A stretch of 64,000 nucleotides of DNA from a virus: positions 16,028-80,027 of IMG/VR virus record IMGVR_UViG_3300027762_000003. One strand, 5' to 3'. The stretch's first letter is position 1; every line of letters starts with the position of its first letter. The notes beneath the pieces are model-generated. The model did no database searches. It had not been told where the DNA came from and saw only the letters and a list, made by a program, of their open reading frames with translations. Shown one piece after another: positions 50,076 through 58,145 of this stretch. A program made the position numbers and the translations under genes.

Positions 50076-50623
50076 ACGCGCTTAACTTTATCTCAGCACC
50101 TGAGATCACTAAAGTCCATGTGGTTTTATCTGACAAGATGACTCCGATAAGCGCTTACCTTGACCCCAAGAAAGCGCAAGAAGCAAGACACGGAAGTCTT
50201 CCGTACCCTGTTCCCCTTGAGGATTTTGATATAACTTCTCCTGAATTTTGGCAAATCCTACTAGGGGAAATTCCAGAAATTCAAGATGCGATCGCCGAAG
50301 GGTACTCCATTTTTGACCGACTTAAAAACGGGAAATGGGAGGATATCAACCTCGACTCAATTCCTGAGCGCTGCTCAATTTATGTGGTCTGTGATCGCGC
50401 TGATCACCCGTTGAAGGCTTTTATCTCGCAGTCGGAAGCCTATCGACTAATTGACCGCAATCCTGAATTCACGGCGTACACAGTTCTGCTAGAAGATTTC
50501 GATTACTGGTCACCATCTTTTTACGGAACTTTGATTAATGAATCTCAAAAACTCCAAGAAACTGTAACTAAAGGCTTTGAATTCTTGGACAATTTCAACC
50601 CCTTTTCTAGGAGGGATAAATGA
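50072..50623 (+). CDS. Hypothetical head or neck protein
   Basis: 183 residues with two internal repeats: ISAYLDPKKAQEARHGSLPY..PLEDFDITSPEFW and ISQSEAYRLIDRNPEFTAYT..LEDFDYWSPSFYG. Duplication suggests a two-lobed protein. Unknown. Confidence 0.55.
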   Translation: MNALNFISAPEITKVHVVLSDKMTPISAYLDPKKAQEARHGSLPYPVPLEDFDITSPEFWQILLGEIPEIQDAIAEGYSIFDRLKNGKWEDINLDSIPERCSIYVVCDRADHPLKAFISQSEAYRLIDRNPEFTAYTVLLEDFDYWSPSFYGTLINESQKLQETVTKGFEFLDNFNPFSRRDK

Positions 50624-51420
50624 CCGGAAGCACGTACCATCTAAGAAACCGAATCTTAGATCATCTCTTTGGGGGCGTACCCTTCTCCCCCATCACTACC
50701 CTGTATTTCGGCTACATGACCGGATCACCCTCTCCTGCTGGGCCAGGTTCTGAACCCGCCGGTGGAGGATATGCCAGGGTTGGGGTTGTGAATAACACTA
50801 CCGCATTTCCCACGACAGCAACCAAGATCAAAACCCTGGCGACGGAGATTGTTTTCCCAAAGGCATCGACAAACCAGGGAAGCATCGTAGCGGTAGGGGT
50901 TTGGGATTCTCCTGGTTCAGGGAATCTCCTGTACTGGTGGGATTTACCATCCCCTAAAGTCATTGATGCCAATATGAAGATGACCATCCCGGCGGGCGCT
51001 CTAGAATTGAGCATCCCGACGACCGGAGGTTTATCTGCTTACGTCAAGAACAAGCTACTAAACCATGTATTCGGTGGGGTGTTGTTTAACACAATTCCCT
51101 TGATGTATGCCGGATACATGACTACAGCACCAACCGAAACCACAGCCGGAACCGAACCAGGGACGGCAGGTTACAGCCGGGTGAGTTTCAACAACACTTT
51201 ATCTATGTTCCCGGCTGGCTCTATCGGTGTGAAACGTAACGCTCTACGGGTTAATTTCCCTGAATCTTCAGGTGACCAAGGAACCGTTACCCACGTCGGT
51301 TTCTGGGATGCGATGACCGGTGGTAACTTCCTGGCTTACTACCCAGTGACCGCCAAGAATATCATCGCTCTTGATGTTCCCCAAATCGATGCTGATACCG
51401 TGACGTTCACGATCGCCTAG
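50620..51420 (+). CDS. Tail fibre-like protein with duplicated domain
   Basis: 266 residues made of two homologous ~133-residue halves: RNRILDHLFGGVPFSPITTL ... and KNKLLNHVFGGVLFNTIPLM. Each follows a pattern known from phage tail-fibre-type proteins (HVFGG, GYMT, GTEPGTAGYSRVSF). Probably a small side or fibre protein. Overlaps the gene before it by 4 bases. Confidence 0.65.
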   Translation: MTGSTYHLRNRILDHLFGGVPFSPITTLYFGYMTGSPSPAGPGSEPAGGGYARVGVVNNTTAFPTTATKIKTLATEIVFPKASTNQGSIVAVGVWDSPGSGNLLYWWDLPSPKVIDANMKMTIPAGALELSIPTTGGLSAYVKNKLLNHVFGGVLFNTIPLMYAGYMTTAPTETTAGTEPGTAGYSRVSFNNTLSMFPAGSIGVKRNALRVNFPESSGDQGTVTHVGFWDAMTGGNFLAYYPVTAKNIIALDVPQIDADTVTFTIA

Positions 51421-51430
51421 GAGGTGACCT

Positions 51431-52120
51431 ATGCCTTTAGCGATTTTTGAACCGACCGCTGGCATTCTGGAGACGTTCGATGGGCAGATGCTTCTCGATG
51501 CCAAGCGTCACATCATTTTTGATAACGCTTTGATCCATGAGGAGTTCTCTCGCTCGACCGCTATCCCAGAATTTGAGCGACTTGTCGAATACTTGTCTGG
51601 CCAAATTGTCGGGCTAATTGAGGGTGTCCTTAAGCGGGCGCGGCGTTTACCTGGTGAAATCATTGAGACGTTCTATGGGAAGGTTTCGGTCTTCATCGAT
51701 GCGACAATCACAGCCACCCCGACCGCAAGACTGTACTTATACCAAGCTGAGTGTCCCGAATTTACCGAGGATAACTTAGCGGGGCATAGCTTCACCCGGA
51801 CGGACTACTTGGCGATCGGGTTCAAGTGTTGTGGGGACAAAATGGCAGGATTGCGACCCTATTTCCAAGCTGGGTTAACAACGGGTGGGGTCTTGATTAA
51901 TAAAGGGCCGTCCAATATGACGATCAATCCCATCTTCTCAGCCTCTGCCAATGAGGAACACCTAACTGGGATGTTCTCGATCACGGAAGTTGATACCGCG
52001 CCCTTGCCGGCTGATACCCAAAGCGAGTTAATTTACCGATTCTGGCTATCTGATGGGGTGGGTAGGAATTACACCCTAGAGGAGGGTTCACTCACTATTA
52101 CCCCAATTAATGTGAGGTAG
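51431..52120 (+). CDS. Hypothetical virion protein
   Basis: 229 residues, MPLAIFEPTAGILETFDGQM; beta-rich C-terminus. GGAGGTG stands before the ATG. Not recognised. Confidence 0.55.
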   Translation: MPLAIFEPTAGILETFDGQMLLDAKRHIIFDNALIHEEFSRSTAIPEFERLVEYLSGQIVGLIEGVLKRARRLPGEIIETFYGKVSVFIDATITATPTARLYLYQAECPEFTEDNLAGHSFTRTDYLAIGFKCCGDKMAGLRPYFQAGLTTGGVLINKGPSNMTINPIFSASANEEHLTGMFSITEVDTAPLPADTQSELIYRFWLSDGVGRNYTLEEGSLTITPINVR

Positions 52121-52124
52121 CGCC

Positions 52125-52511
52125 ATGTCCACTAGCCCGTTCGCATCCCTGGAAAATGCCACCCTCACATTTAAGTTATCTGCTCAAGCTATGGAGGTTG
52201 ATGAGTGGGGGAATCGTTTACCAGTACAGGAGGATCTCGTGATTCGGTGCTGGCTCAAGGAGGACAATCCGTCTCCTGGGATGTTGGAGATCGATGAAGA
52301 TATGTACCCCGGTGTTTCTGATAGTTTCCAGAATGTCAAAGGATATTGCATTGAGCCTCAATTCTTGCCGGATTCGGTTACTCATCTCTCAGAGGCGATC
52401 GCCGTAATTAGCGGGCAAGTGGGACGCTTTGTTTTGCGTAGGGGGATCGACGGTATGGCGACATACATCACTGGGTCTCCGATTAGGGGGGTATTCAGGA
52501 GGACAGTATGA
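52125..52511 (+). CDS. Neck or head-tail joining candidate
   Basis: 128 residues, beta-rich (ENATLTFKLSAQAMEVDEWG). Size and place between head genes and tail tube fit a head-tail joining protein. Overlaps next start by 4 bases. Confidence 0.5.
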   Translation: MSTSPFASLENATLTFKLSAQAMEVDEWGNRLPVQEDLVIRCWLKEDNPSPGMLEIDEDMYPGVSDSFQNVKGYCIEPQFLPDSVTHLSEAIAVISGQVGRFVLRRGIDGMATYITGSPIRGVFRRTV

Positions 52512-52927
52512 ATCATGAATCGATTAAGCAATTGCGCTCCAGTATCGAGTCCGCATTGGTGGACAAGTTGGGGCTTTATACTTTTTCTAACGGGATCAAG
52601 GAGAGGGCGATCGCTGTCGATTTAGGAAACTATCCTCCACAAAATACCAAAATTGAAGGACTAGAAGTCGTTATTACTCCATATAAAGAAATCAATTCAA
52701 CAGGGTTACTTAATGATTTCTCTGATTTTGAGTTTTATCACGAGATCCTTCTCAAGCAATGGAGTTCAACTCCATCAACTGATTTGATTGACTCAATTTT
52801 GATTATCCGAACATTATTTGGAAGTCGCGTCCAGGTAGGTGTTAGGGTCTTGCGCCTAGACGATATATCAACAATTGAGTCATGCCCACTCATGTATTTA
52901 GAAAGGAAGAGTTTACGTCATGGGTAG
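52508..52927 (+). CDS. Tail terminator candidate
   Basis: 139 residues, alpha/beta (KQLRSSIESALVDKLGLYTF, GLEVVITPYKEINSTGLLND). Its place just before the tail tube gene is that of tail terminator proteins. Overlaps next start by 8 bases. Confidence 0.55.
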   Translation: MNHESIKQLRSSIESALVDKLGLYTFSNGIKERAIAVDLGNYPPQNTKIEGLEVVITPYKEINSTGLLNDFSDFEFYHEILLKQWSSTPSTDLIDSILIIRTLFGSRVQVGVRVLRLDDISTIESCPLMYLERKSLRHG

Positions 52928-53630
52928 TATTAGAAGAACTCGGTTTCCTCAGCAGGGGGATAAAACCTGGATTCGAGTCCAGCGTAGCCTTATTGCTCCT
53001 GTTACAGATACTTCAGGTGTGTTAACTTTGAACACCCAAAGTATCACTCTGGGGACAGCCGCTACGGCTGGCGCGGTTAGTTTAACTGTTACCGCGCTCA
53101 CTTATCCAGTTTATAAGGATAACTTCATCCTATTTACTGATGAATATGATTTAGAATATCTTGTCGAGCTGACGGACGATGCCGATGCGGGTGCGACGGC
53201 TTTAGATATTGCACCTCTAGCACAAGGCATCCCCGCCGCATCGGTAGCTGATTGGCCGCCGGAGTTCCTAGACCGGACAGATTCTACTTGGGACTCCTCA
53301 GCATCGACAGACGACTTTACAACCTACAACACGGGCGGTTACCAGATGTCGATGGTCACAACCATTGCAGAGACTTGGACGCTCCCTGGCTATCACACAG
53401 AGAAAAACGCCGGGCTGAAAACCATCGATAAAGCCTACCGGGATAAAGCTGAATTTTGGCTGATCTTCCAGTACCCTCCCTTCCCGACCTATGCCGAAGG
53501 TGAGGTCAGAGTCGGGCGGGCTGTCTGCACAAGTGCGTCAACTGCTGCACCTGCTGACGGAAGGATCGATGCGGAAAGAAGCGGTAATTTCAACGCCGCA
53601 CCTTATCTGATACCTTCTGTGCCAGCCTAG
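52920..53630 (+). CDS. Major tail tube protein
   Basis: 236 residues. Beta-rich with a central insertion; ending PAPADGRIDAERSGNFNAAP. Location after neck genes and before chaperone and tape measure genes fits the tail tube. No sheath gene follows, so a long flexible tail is likely. Confidence 0.65.
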   Translation: MGSIRRTRFPQQGDKTWIRVQRSLIAPVTDTSGVLTLNTQSITLGTAATAGAVSLTVTALTYPVYKDNFILFTDEYDLEYLVELTDDADAGATALDIAPLAQGIPAASVADWPPEFLDRTDSTWDSSASTDDFTTYNTGGYQMSMVTTIAETWTLPGYHTEKNAGLKTIDKAYRDKAEFWLIFQYPPFPTYAEGEVRVGRAVCTSASTAAPADGRIDAERSGNFNAAPYLIPSVPA

Positions 53631-53677
53631 TCTAAAGAGACGGGAAGTTGTAAGATCTGGGAAAATAGAGGTAACCT

Positions 53678-54139
53678 ATGTTTATCAAGTTTTTGCCGGC
53701 GCTTCTTCTTCCTGTCGTTTTAGTAGGGTGCGATCGCCAACCACAAAAGCGCGAATTTACTTTTTATTGGGAAACTCCAGGGGTTCCTACTGAAGTTACA
53801 GGAAAATGCTATCCACTAGATGATAAAGCGGTTCCCCCTTTTATTGTCGTTGAGATGCCAGAATTAAATAGGGAGTGGGACAGGGAAAAAGCGAGTGAAG
53901 CGGGAACACTAAGCATGAATCCAGTAGACGTTATTGGAATAAACAAAGGTGGATATGGAACAGTTACAGGGGATATATCTGAAGAGATAGTTAAATGCGT
54001 TTACGAATACAAAGGGGCATTATTTTTGAATGGCAATGAGTCCAACGTTTATATTTTTTATAATGGGCGGAATGGGGAAGCTATAATGAGGACTACAGGT
54101 AAAGAAGCGATCGAGCTAAATTTTACTTTTGAGTATTAG
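53678..54139 (+). CDS. Lipoprotein
   Basis: 153 residues, signal FIKFLPALLLPVVLVGC with lipobox LVGC. A phage lipoprotein between tail genes may block superinfection by the same phage or modify the host surface; unknown. A GGTAACC lies before the ATG. Confidence 0.65.
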   Translation: MFIKFLPALLLPVVLVGCDRQPQKREFTFYWETPGVPTEVTGKCYPLDDKAVPPFIVVEMPELNREWDREKASEAGTLSMNPVDVIGINKGGYGTVTGDISEEIVKCVYEYKGALFLNGNESNVYIFYNGRNGEAIMRTTGKEAIELNFTFEY

Positions 54140-54141
54140 CT

Positions 54142-56613
54142 GTGGATGTAGTCAGGATAGTAGGTAAGCGAAATAAGTCGATCCAGTCCAGTGAGGAGAA
54201 TGCGCTATCTAGTATCCTGTCAGGAGAGAAGAAGCAATATTCCCAGGTTGAGAGATCTATAGTCCGTGAGTATTCGCGGCTTATAGAACAAGAGTCATTT
54301 ACCCCTGACCAAATCGCCACACTTGTTGATAGCCAGTCTAAGTCATTAAGCGTTAAAAGCTCAACCGTTAGAAGTCTTAAGTCCCTATACTCTAAACAGT
54401 CCAATGAAGGGTTTGTACTGAGTCGGGAATTGATGGATCGGCGATCGCCGCAAGAGAAATACAAAAGCCCTAAATCTGACTTTGTGCAAGAGGCGATTGA
54501 TGACACTAAGTCCAGGTTAGGCGATCGTCAAAGGGACTTTTCTAATAGGAATAAAGCTATCCTGACTGAGGCTGCGCGTAGAGGGTGGGGTAGCGACAAA
54601 TTAAGGAGATCGCTACGTCGGAATTATCAGTCCTACGAAAGTAATGTTAAGAGGATTTTACAAACTGAATCGATTAAGTCCGTAAATCAATCCCTACTTA
54701 ATCAATACAAAGCCAATGGGGTGGAGTATGTCCAAAGAATATCCCAAGAAGATGACAGAGTATGCGCTTTTTGTGCGGAAAGGGCGGGCAAAGTTTACCC
54801 AATAGATAAAGCCCCGACTGTAATCCACCCTAATGATCGCTGCTACAACATGCCCTGGTCTGTGGCTTCTTACATGGAGGGGATGACCGAAGATGAAGTC
54901 ATGGAGGAACATCTGTCCGATGTATCCGCTAGGGCATCGGGACGATCCATTGAACTAACTCCATTTGAGAAGCAAGCGGGAATCCTTGAATCGGATATCT
55001 CAAGTCCTATTGATTTGTACCTAGAGGGTATTGACTCTATCCCGATTGAGGAGAGGATTAACTACGATCGACAGCTCGTTGAAAGGCTTCGAGATTACAG
55101 AATCCCCGGAGAAATGGGGGAGGCTCCTTTCTATCGTCAAGTCTGGTCTTTTGTCCAAGGTGCGTTATTAACCGGGTTGACTCTTGGTGCTTATGCGGTC
55201 GTCCGGCAAAGGTATAGAGCCAGGATTCCACTTAGCGCACTAGAGGCTTCAACCCTTGCAAGCTCTAAGGATTTCAACTATTTGACAGCTTCTTATTTGC
55301 ATCAAAGTAGGGGAGAAAAGACCGTCCTGAACGAGACGGAAGAAGAGCTTGCCAGGAGAGAACGAGATTACCAGAAAGCCCAAAATATAGAGAGTGCTGA
55401 AAGAGTCGTGTTTATAGCTGGGGGGCTGGCGGGGCTGGGTGGATTTAGCTCTCTTGAAGCTAGAGATCAAATCGCGGCGAATATGGGAGAGAATATAACT
55501 TTTATAGATACCCCTAACCCTGACTTTGAGATAAGTATTGGACTAGCTGAGTTACAGCAGAATCTATCTGGGCTTGGCCCATTGGCTGGGACAATAGCCG
55601 GAATCATGACCGCTAAAAATATGGCTCAGATGATGGCGACTAATGCGCTGGTGAATGGCAAAAATCAAACCTCTATTAGAATGGCTGCCCAAGCCCTTAA
55701 TTTTCATAAGCAATACCCGGATAAGCCAATCACCTTAATGGGATTTTCGGGGGGTGGAATCGCTGCAAAGGAGGCGGCTATCATCCTAAATCAACTAGGA
55801 CTAAGGGTTAACGTTATCTCTTCTGGCTCTCCTGATTTTGGTATCTTTCGTGAGTCTGACTTTTATCCTGGGCAGCACACTGGATTTAAGGGCAAAGGAG
55901 ATATTGTCCCCCTTGCTGGAGGCCCACCGATGAATAATATTGAATTAGCGGATGTCCCTAGCCATTCTTACCTGGATTACGCAACTAGCCCCACCTATCA
56001 AAGAATGCTGGCAGATGCCATGGCGAACGGCCGTCCAACTCTTGAGCATGAAAACAATAAGGAAAGCTTTAATCGCTACTGGAGCGAGTGGGCAGAAGTT
56101 AATAAGCAGACCCCCAACTTTGATATCGACACTTCGCTAGAGTCGTCTTTGTCCTCATCTATTGACGCTGCCAGGGATGCGGTAACGGGTATATATGGGG
56201 GCATCTCTGAGTTTATTAAAGGGGTTACAGATCCAAGTAAGATAGATGATGCGTTAAACAGTACCCTTGACCCGGACAAGTCTGCAAAGCGATCGCTTTC
56301 GGTGGCATCTACAGCAATCACGTCTACCCTACTCACTGAGAGGATAGACCCGTTGCAATACAAGTCAACAGAAAAATCTTACCGCATGTCTGTTGATAAC
56401 TTAATCTCAGATGTCTACAGTGACTTCAAAAATGGTGAAGTTCGATCGCCTAAGTCCTATAGGGAGGAGATCTCCAATGGGATTTCACTGACAGATTATC
56501 AGGAACAGAAAATTGAGAAATATATCAGTAATTTAATTTCCCGGTTAAAACACGCTTACGCCACCCCGTTATCTGCCTACCCCTCAGAGATTGCCCTATC
56601 AAGTAGTTTTTGA
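54142..56613 (+). CDS. SPP1 gp7-like head protein fused to alpha/beta-hydrolase-like domain
   Basis: 823 residues, GTG start 54142. Residues ~20-125 are charged and helical. At ~200-235 the Mu F/SPP1 gp7 signature appears: DDRVCAFCAERAGKVYPIDK then APTVIHPNDRCYNMPW. About 340-360 is hydrophobic (GALLTGLTLGAYAVV). From ~400 to ~640 a lipase/hydrolase-like fold follows with the nucleophile elbow GFSGGG near 534-539 and the strand RVNVISSGSPDFGI after it. The last part is helical. It may open membranes at infection or be packaged; not proved. Confidence 0.7.
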   Translation: MDVVRIVGKRNKSIQSSEENALSSILSGEKKQYSQVERSIVREYSRLIEQESFTPDQIATLVDSQSKSLSVKSSTVRSLKSLYSKQSNEGFVLSRELMDRRSPQEKYKSPKSDFVQEAIDDTKSRLGDRQRDFSNRNKAILTEAARRGWGSDKLRRSLRRNYQSYESNVKRILQTESIKSVNQSLLNQYKANGVEYVQRISQEDDRVCAFCAERAGKVYPIDKAPTVIHPNDRCYNMPWSVASYMEGMTEDEVMEEHLSDVSARASGRSIELTPFEKQAGILESDISSPIDLYLEGIDSIPIEERINYDRQLVERLRDYRIPGEMGEAPFYRQVWSFVQGALLTGLTLGAYAVVRQRYRARIPLSALEASTLASSKDFNYLTASYLHQSRGEKTVLNETEEELARRERDYQKAQNIESAERVVFIAGGLAGLGGFSSLEARDQIAANMGENITFIDTPNPDFEISIGLAELQQNLSGLGPLAGTIAGIMTAKNMAQMMATNALVNGKNQTSIRMAAQALNFHKQYPDKPITLMGFSGGGIAAKEAAIILNQLGLRVNVISSGSPDFGIFRESDFYPGQHTGFKGKGDIVPLAGGPPMNNIELADVPSHSYLDYATSPTYQRMLADAMANGRPTLEHENNKESFNRYWSEWAEVNKQTPNFDIDTSLESSLSSSIDAARDAVTGIYGGISEFIKGVTDPSKIDDALNSTLDPDKSAKRSLSVASTAITSTLLTERIDPLQYKSTEKSYRMSVDNLISDVYSDFKNGEVRSPKSYREEISNGISLTDYQEQKIEKYISNLISRLKHAYATPLSAYPSEIALSSSF

Positions 56614-57544
56614 TCGATTTGGCGAGTGACCCAACCAGGGACTTTAGATCCATCCACAAGTTTTTTCAAAGTTTTAGCTACATCAAGACCCATTATTTCC
56701 CGTGCTTCTTCAATCTCGAATTGTCTTTGCCACGGGTTAAACCAATCCGGATCGGCTTTTTTAGCCCCCTGGGATTGGGCGTAAGCTACCCCAACGTTGG
56801 CGATCGGTATACTAACTAAGTTCGCCATCTCCTTATGGAATGTTCGAGCGGTTATGAGAGCTTGGCGAATGTGAATAATGGACTGATCGCCGAAGTTCTC
56901 ATAACTCCACCTTTGATCGCCGGGGTAATAGAGTCTTAAGCGCTCTGCGATTTCTCCCCAGTTGATTTCCTTTGCTTTCCCCTAGATGAGGAAGGGGAAG
57001 CTTTTTCTGCATCTAGGGGGGTATAGTCTTCCACTACTTCCCAATCAAGCAGGGCTTCGGCGGGTGTCTCCGTATAGTCCACAACGATATAAGTGAACAG
57101 TATATCTTTACGTTGCAGTACAACCCATCCGTTTTCCTTGGCGCAATTTAACGCAGCATCTTTGCCGTCAAACCCCTCTACCTTGAGTTTCCAAGATGGA
57201 ATCCATTCACTTCTTTCCCCATCAAAAAAGCGGAACAACGCTTCAATAAGTGGGTAGTTTGGGAGCGCTTCTGTACTGGCTCGATTCCAGTCTTTTCTAT
57301 ATCGGGACTGGAGCATCATCGTCACAATCTCGGTCGTGAATTCCCCGTCTCCGAGTCTCCCCAACTTTAGATCGTTCTGGACTTTTAACGCATATCTATC
57401 CCAGGCTATTTTCTCATTAGGAGTCAAGCACCCCATTTTCCTGATTTCAACTTCCCCAATTTGAGGGCTACCAACGACCTCGGTCATGTCAGCTTCAACT
57501 GATGGGGGTGTCTTGAATGTCAGGCTTAAGATATTTGTGGGCAT
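56577..57544 (-). CDS. Tail assembly chaperone, frameshifted GT form
   Basis: The minus-strand frame of 202 residues (57544-56936) is the G form: MPTNILSLTFKTPPSVEADM, then WDRYALKVQN and SPSSSRGKQRKSTGEKS. At GGGAAAG (56981-56975) the -1 frame is open and runs through NWGEIAERLRLYYPGD, FHKEMANLVSIPIANVG to 56577, giving about 322 residues. GGGAAAG is the slippery site of lambda gpG/gpGT. This pair chaperones the tape measure, encoded just beyond on the other strand. Confidence 0.85.
56936..57544 (-). CDS. Tail assembly chaperone, G form
   Basis: The unshifted product of 202 residues that ends at TAA 56936. See the GT entry. Slippery site about 12 codons before the stop. Confidence 0.8.
   Translation of the reverse strand: MPTNILSLTFKTPPSVEADMTEVVGSPQIGEVEIRKMGCLTPNEKIAWDRYALKVQNDLKLGRLGDGEFTTEIVTMMLQSRYRKDWNRASTEALPNYPLIEALFRFFDGERSEWIPSWKLKVEGFDGKDAALNCAKENGWVVLQRKDILFTYIVVDYTETPAEALLDWEVVEDYTPLDAEKASPSSSRGKQRKSTGEKSQSA
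56975..56981 (-). promoter_or_regulatory. Programmed -1 frameshift site GGGAAAG
   Basis: In the G frame the heptamer reads G GGA AAG, of the XXXYYYZ type. The -1 frame is closed by TAG just upstream, so shifting must take place within the ~40 bases between this TAG and the TAA of G. Confidence 0.8.
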
Positions 57545-57761
57545 AATTTAGATTTTCGTCAAATAACGGTGAATAAGATTGTTGAGGAATCAATACATCG
57601 TAGCGATCGCCCGTAGATGGATCGATGACTTGTACGATTTTCTCGACTCCTTTCTCAATAAATATTATGCCACAGCGCAACTGGTTACTGTTGGTGATCG
57701 CGCTACAATGGACTAAGAACACTCCCTTGCCTGTTAGGTAATCTATAATAGGTTTTCCCAT
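57495..57761 (-). CDS. Hypothetical protein before the tail chaperone
   Basis: 88 residues, MGKPIIDYLTGKGVFLVHCS, alpha/beta. It overlaps the chaperone start by 50 bases. Its ATG shares the CCATGG with the divergent gene at 57760. Not recognised. Confidence 0.55.
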   Translation of the reverse strand: MGKPIIDYLTGKGVFLVHCSAITNSNQLRCGIIFIEKGVEKIVQVIDPSTGDRYDVLIPQQSYSPLFDENLNYAHKYLKPDIQDTPIS

Positions 57762-58143
57762 GGTTCACTTTAAGGTTACGCAAAGTAAATTCAAGGTTAG
57801 CAAAAAATTTATTCAAGAAAACAGGGAAATATTTAAAGCGGTTATGGAGGATCTAGGAAAAGAATTCACCGCCGTATTCAATGACCCTAATGAGTTCCCA
57901 GAGTATCCGGGTGATATTGTGGACACTGGGAAACTGAGAGACTCACAGAAAATGGTTGAAGTCAGAAAAGATCAATATCAGTTTGAATGGTACACTCCTT
58001 ACGCTGGATATGTCTTTAGCGGATATATCACTCGTAGAAACAGAAGGATGCCTGGTCGCAACTGGGTGAAAGCAGGGGTTAGGCGTTTTGATTTTAGAAA
58101 GGTCTATCGGGAAAAACTTAAGGGTTACAAAGGAGAGAAATAG
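57760..58143 (+). CDS. HK97 gp10-like minor tail/joining protein
   Basis: 127 residues. VDTGKLRDSQKMVEV, WYTPYAGYVFSGYITRR and NWVKAGVRRFDFRKVYREKL follow the pattern of gp10-type proteins (TG.L..S, YA..V). Joins or ends the tail. TATAAT lies at about 57741. Precedes the tape measure by two bases. Confidence 0.7.
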   Translation: MVHFKVTQSKFKVSKKFIQENREIFKAVMEDLGKEFTAVFNDPNEFPEYPGDIVDTGKLRDSQKMVEVRKDQYQFEWYTPYAGYVFSGYITRRNRRMPGRNWVKAGVRRFDFRKVYREKLKGYKGEK

Positions 58144-58145
58144 TC

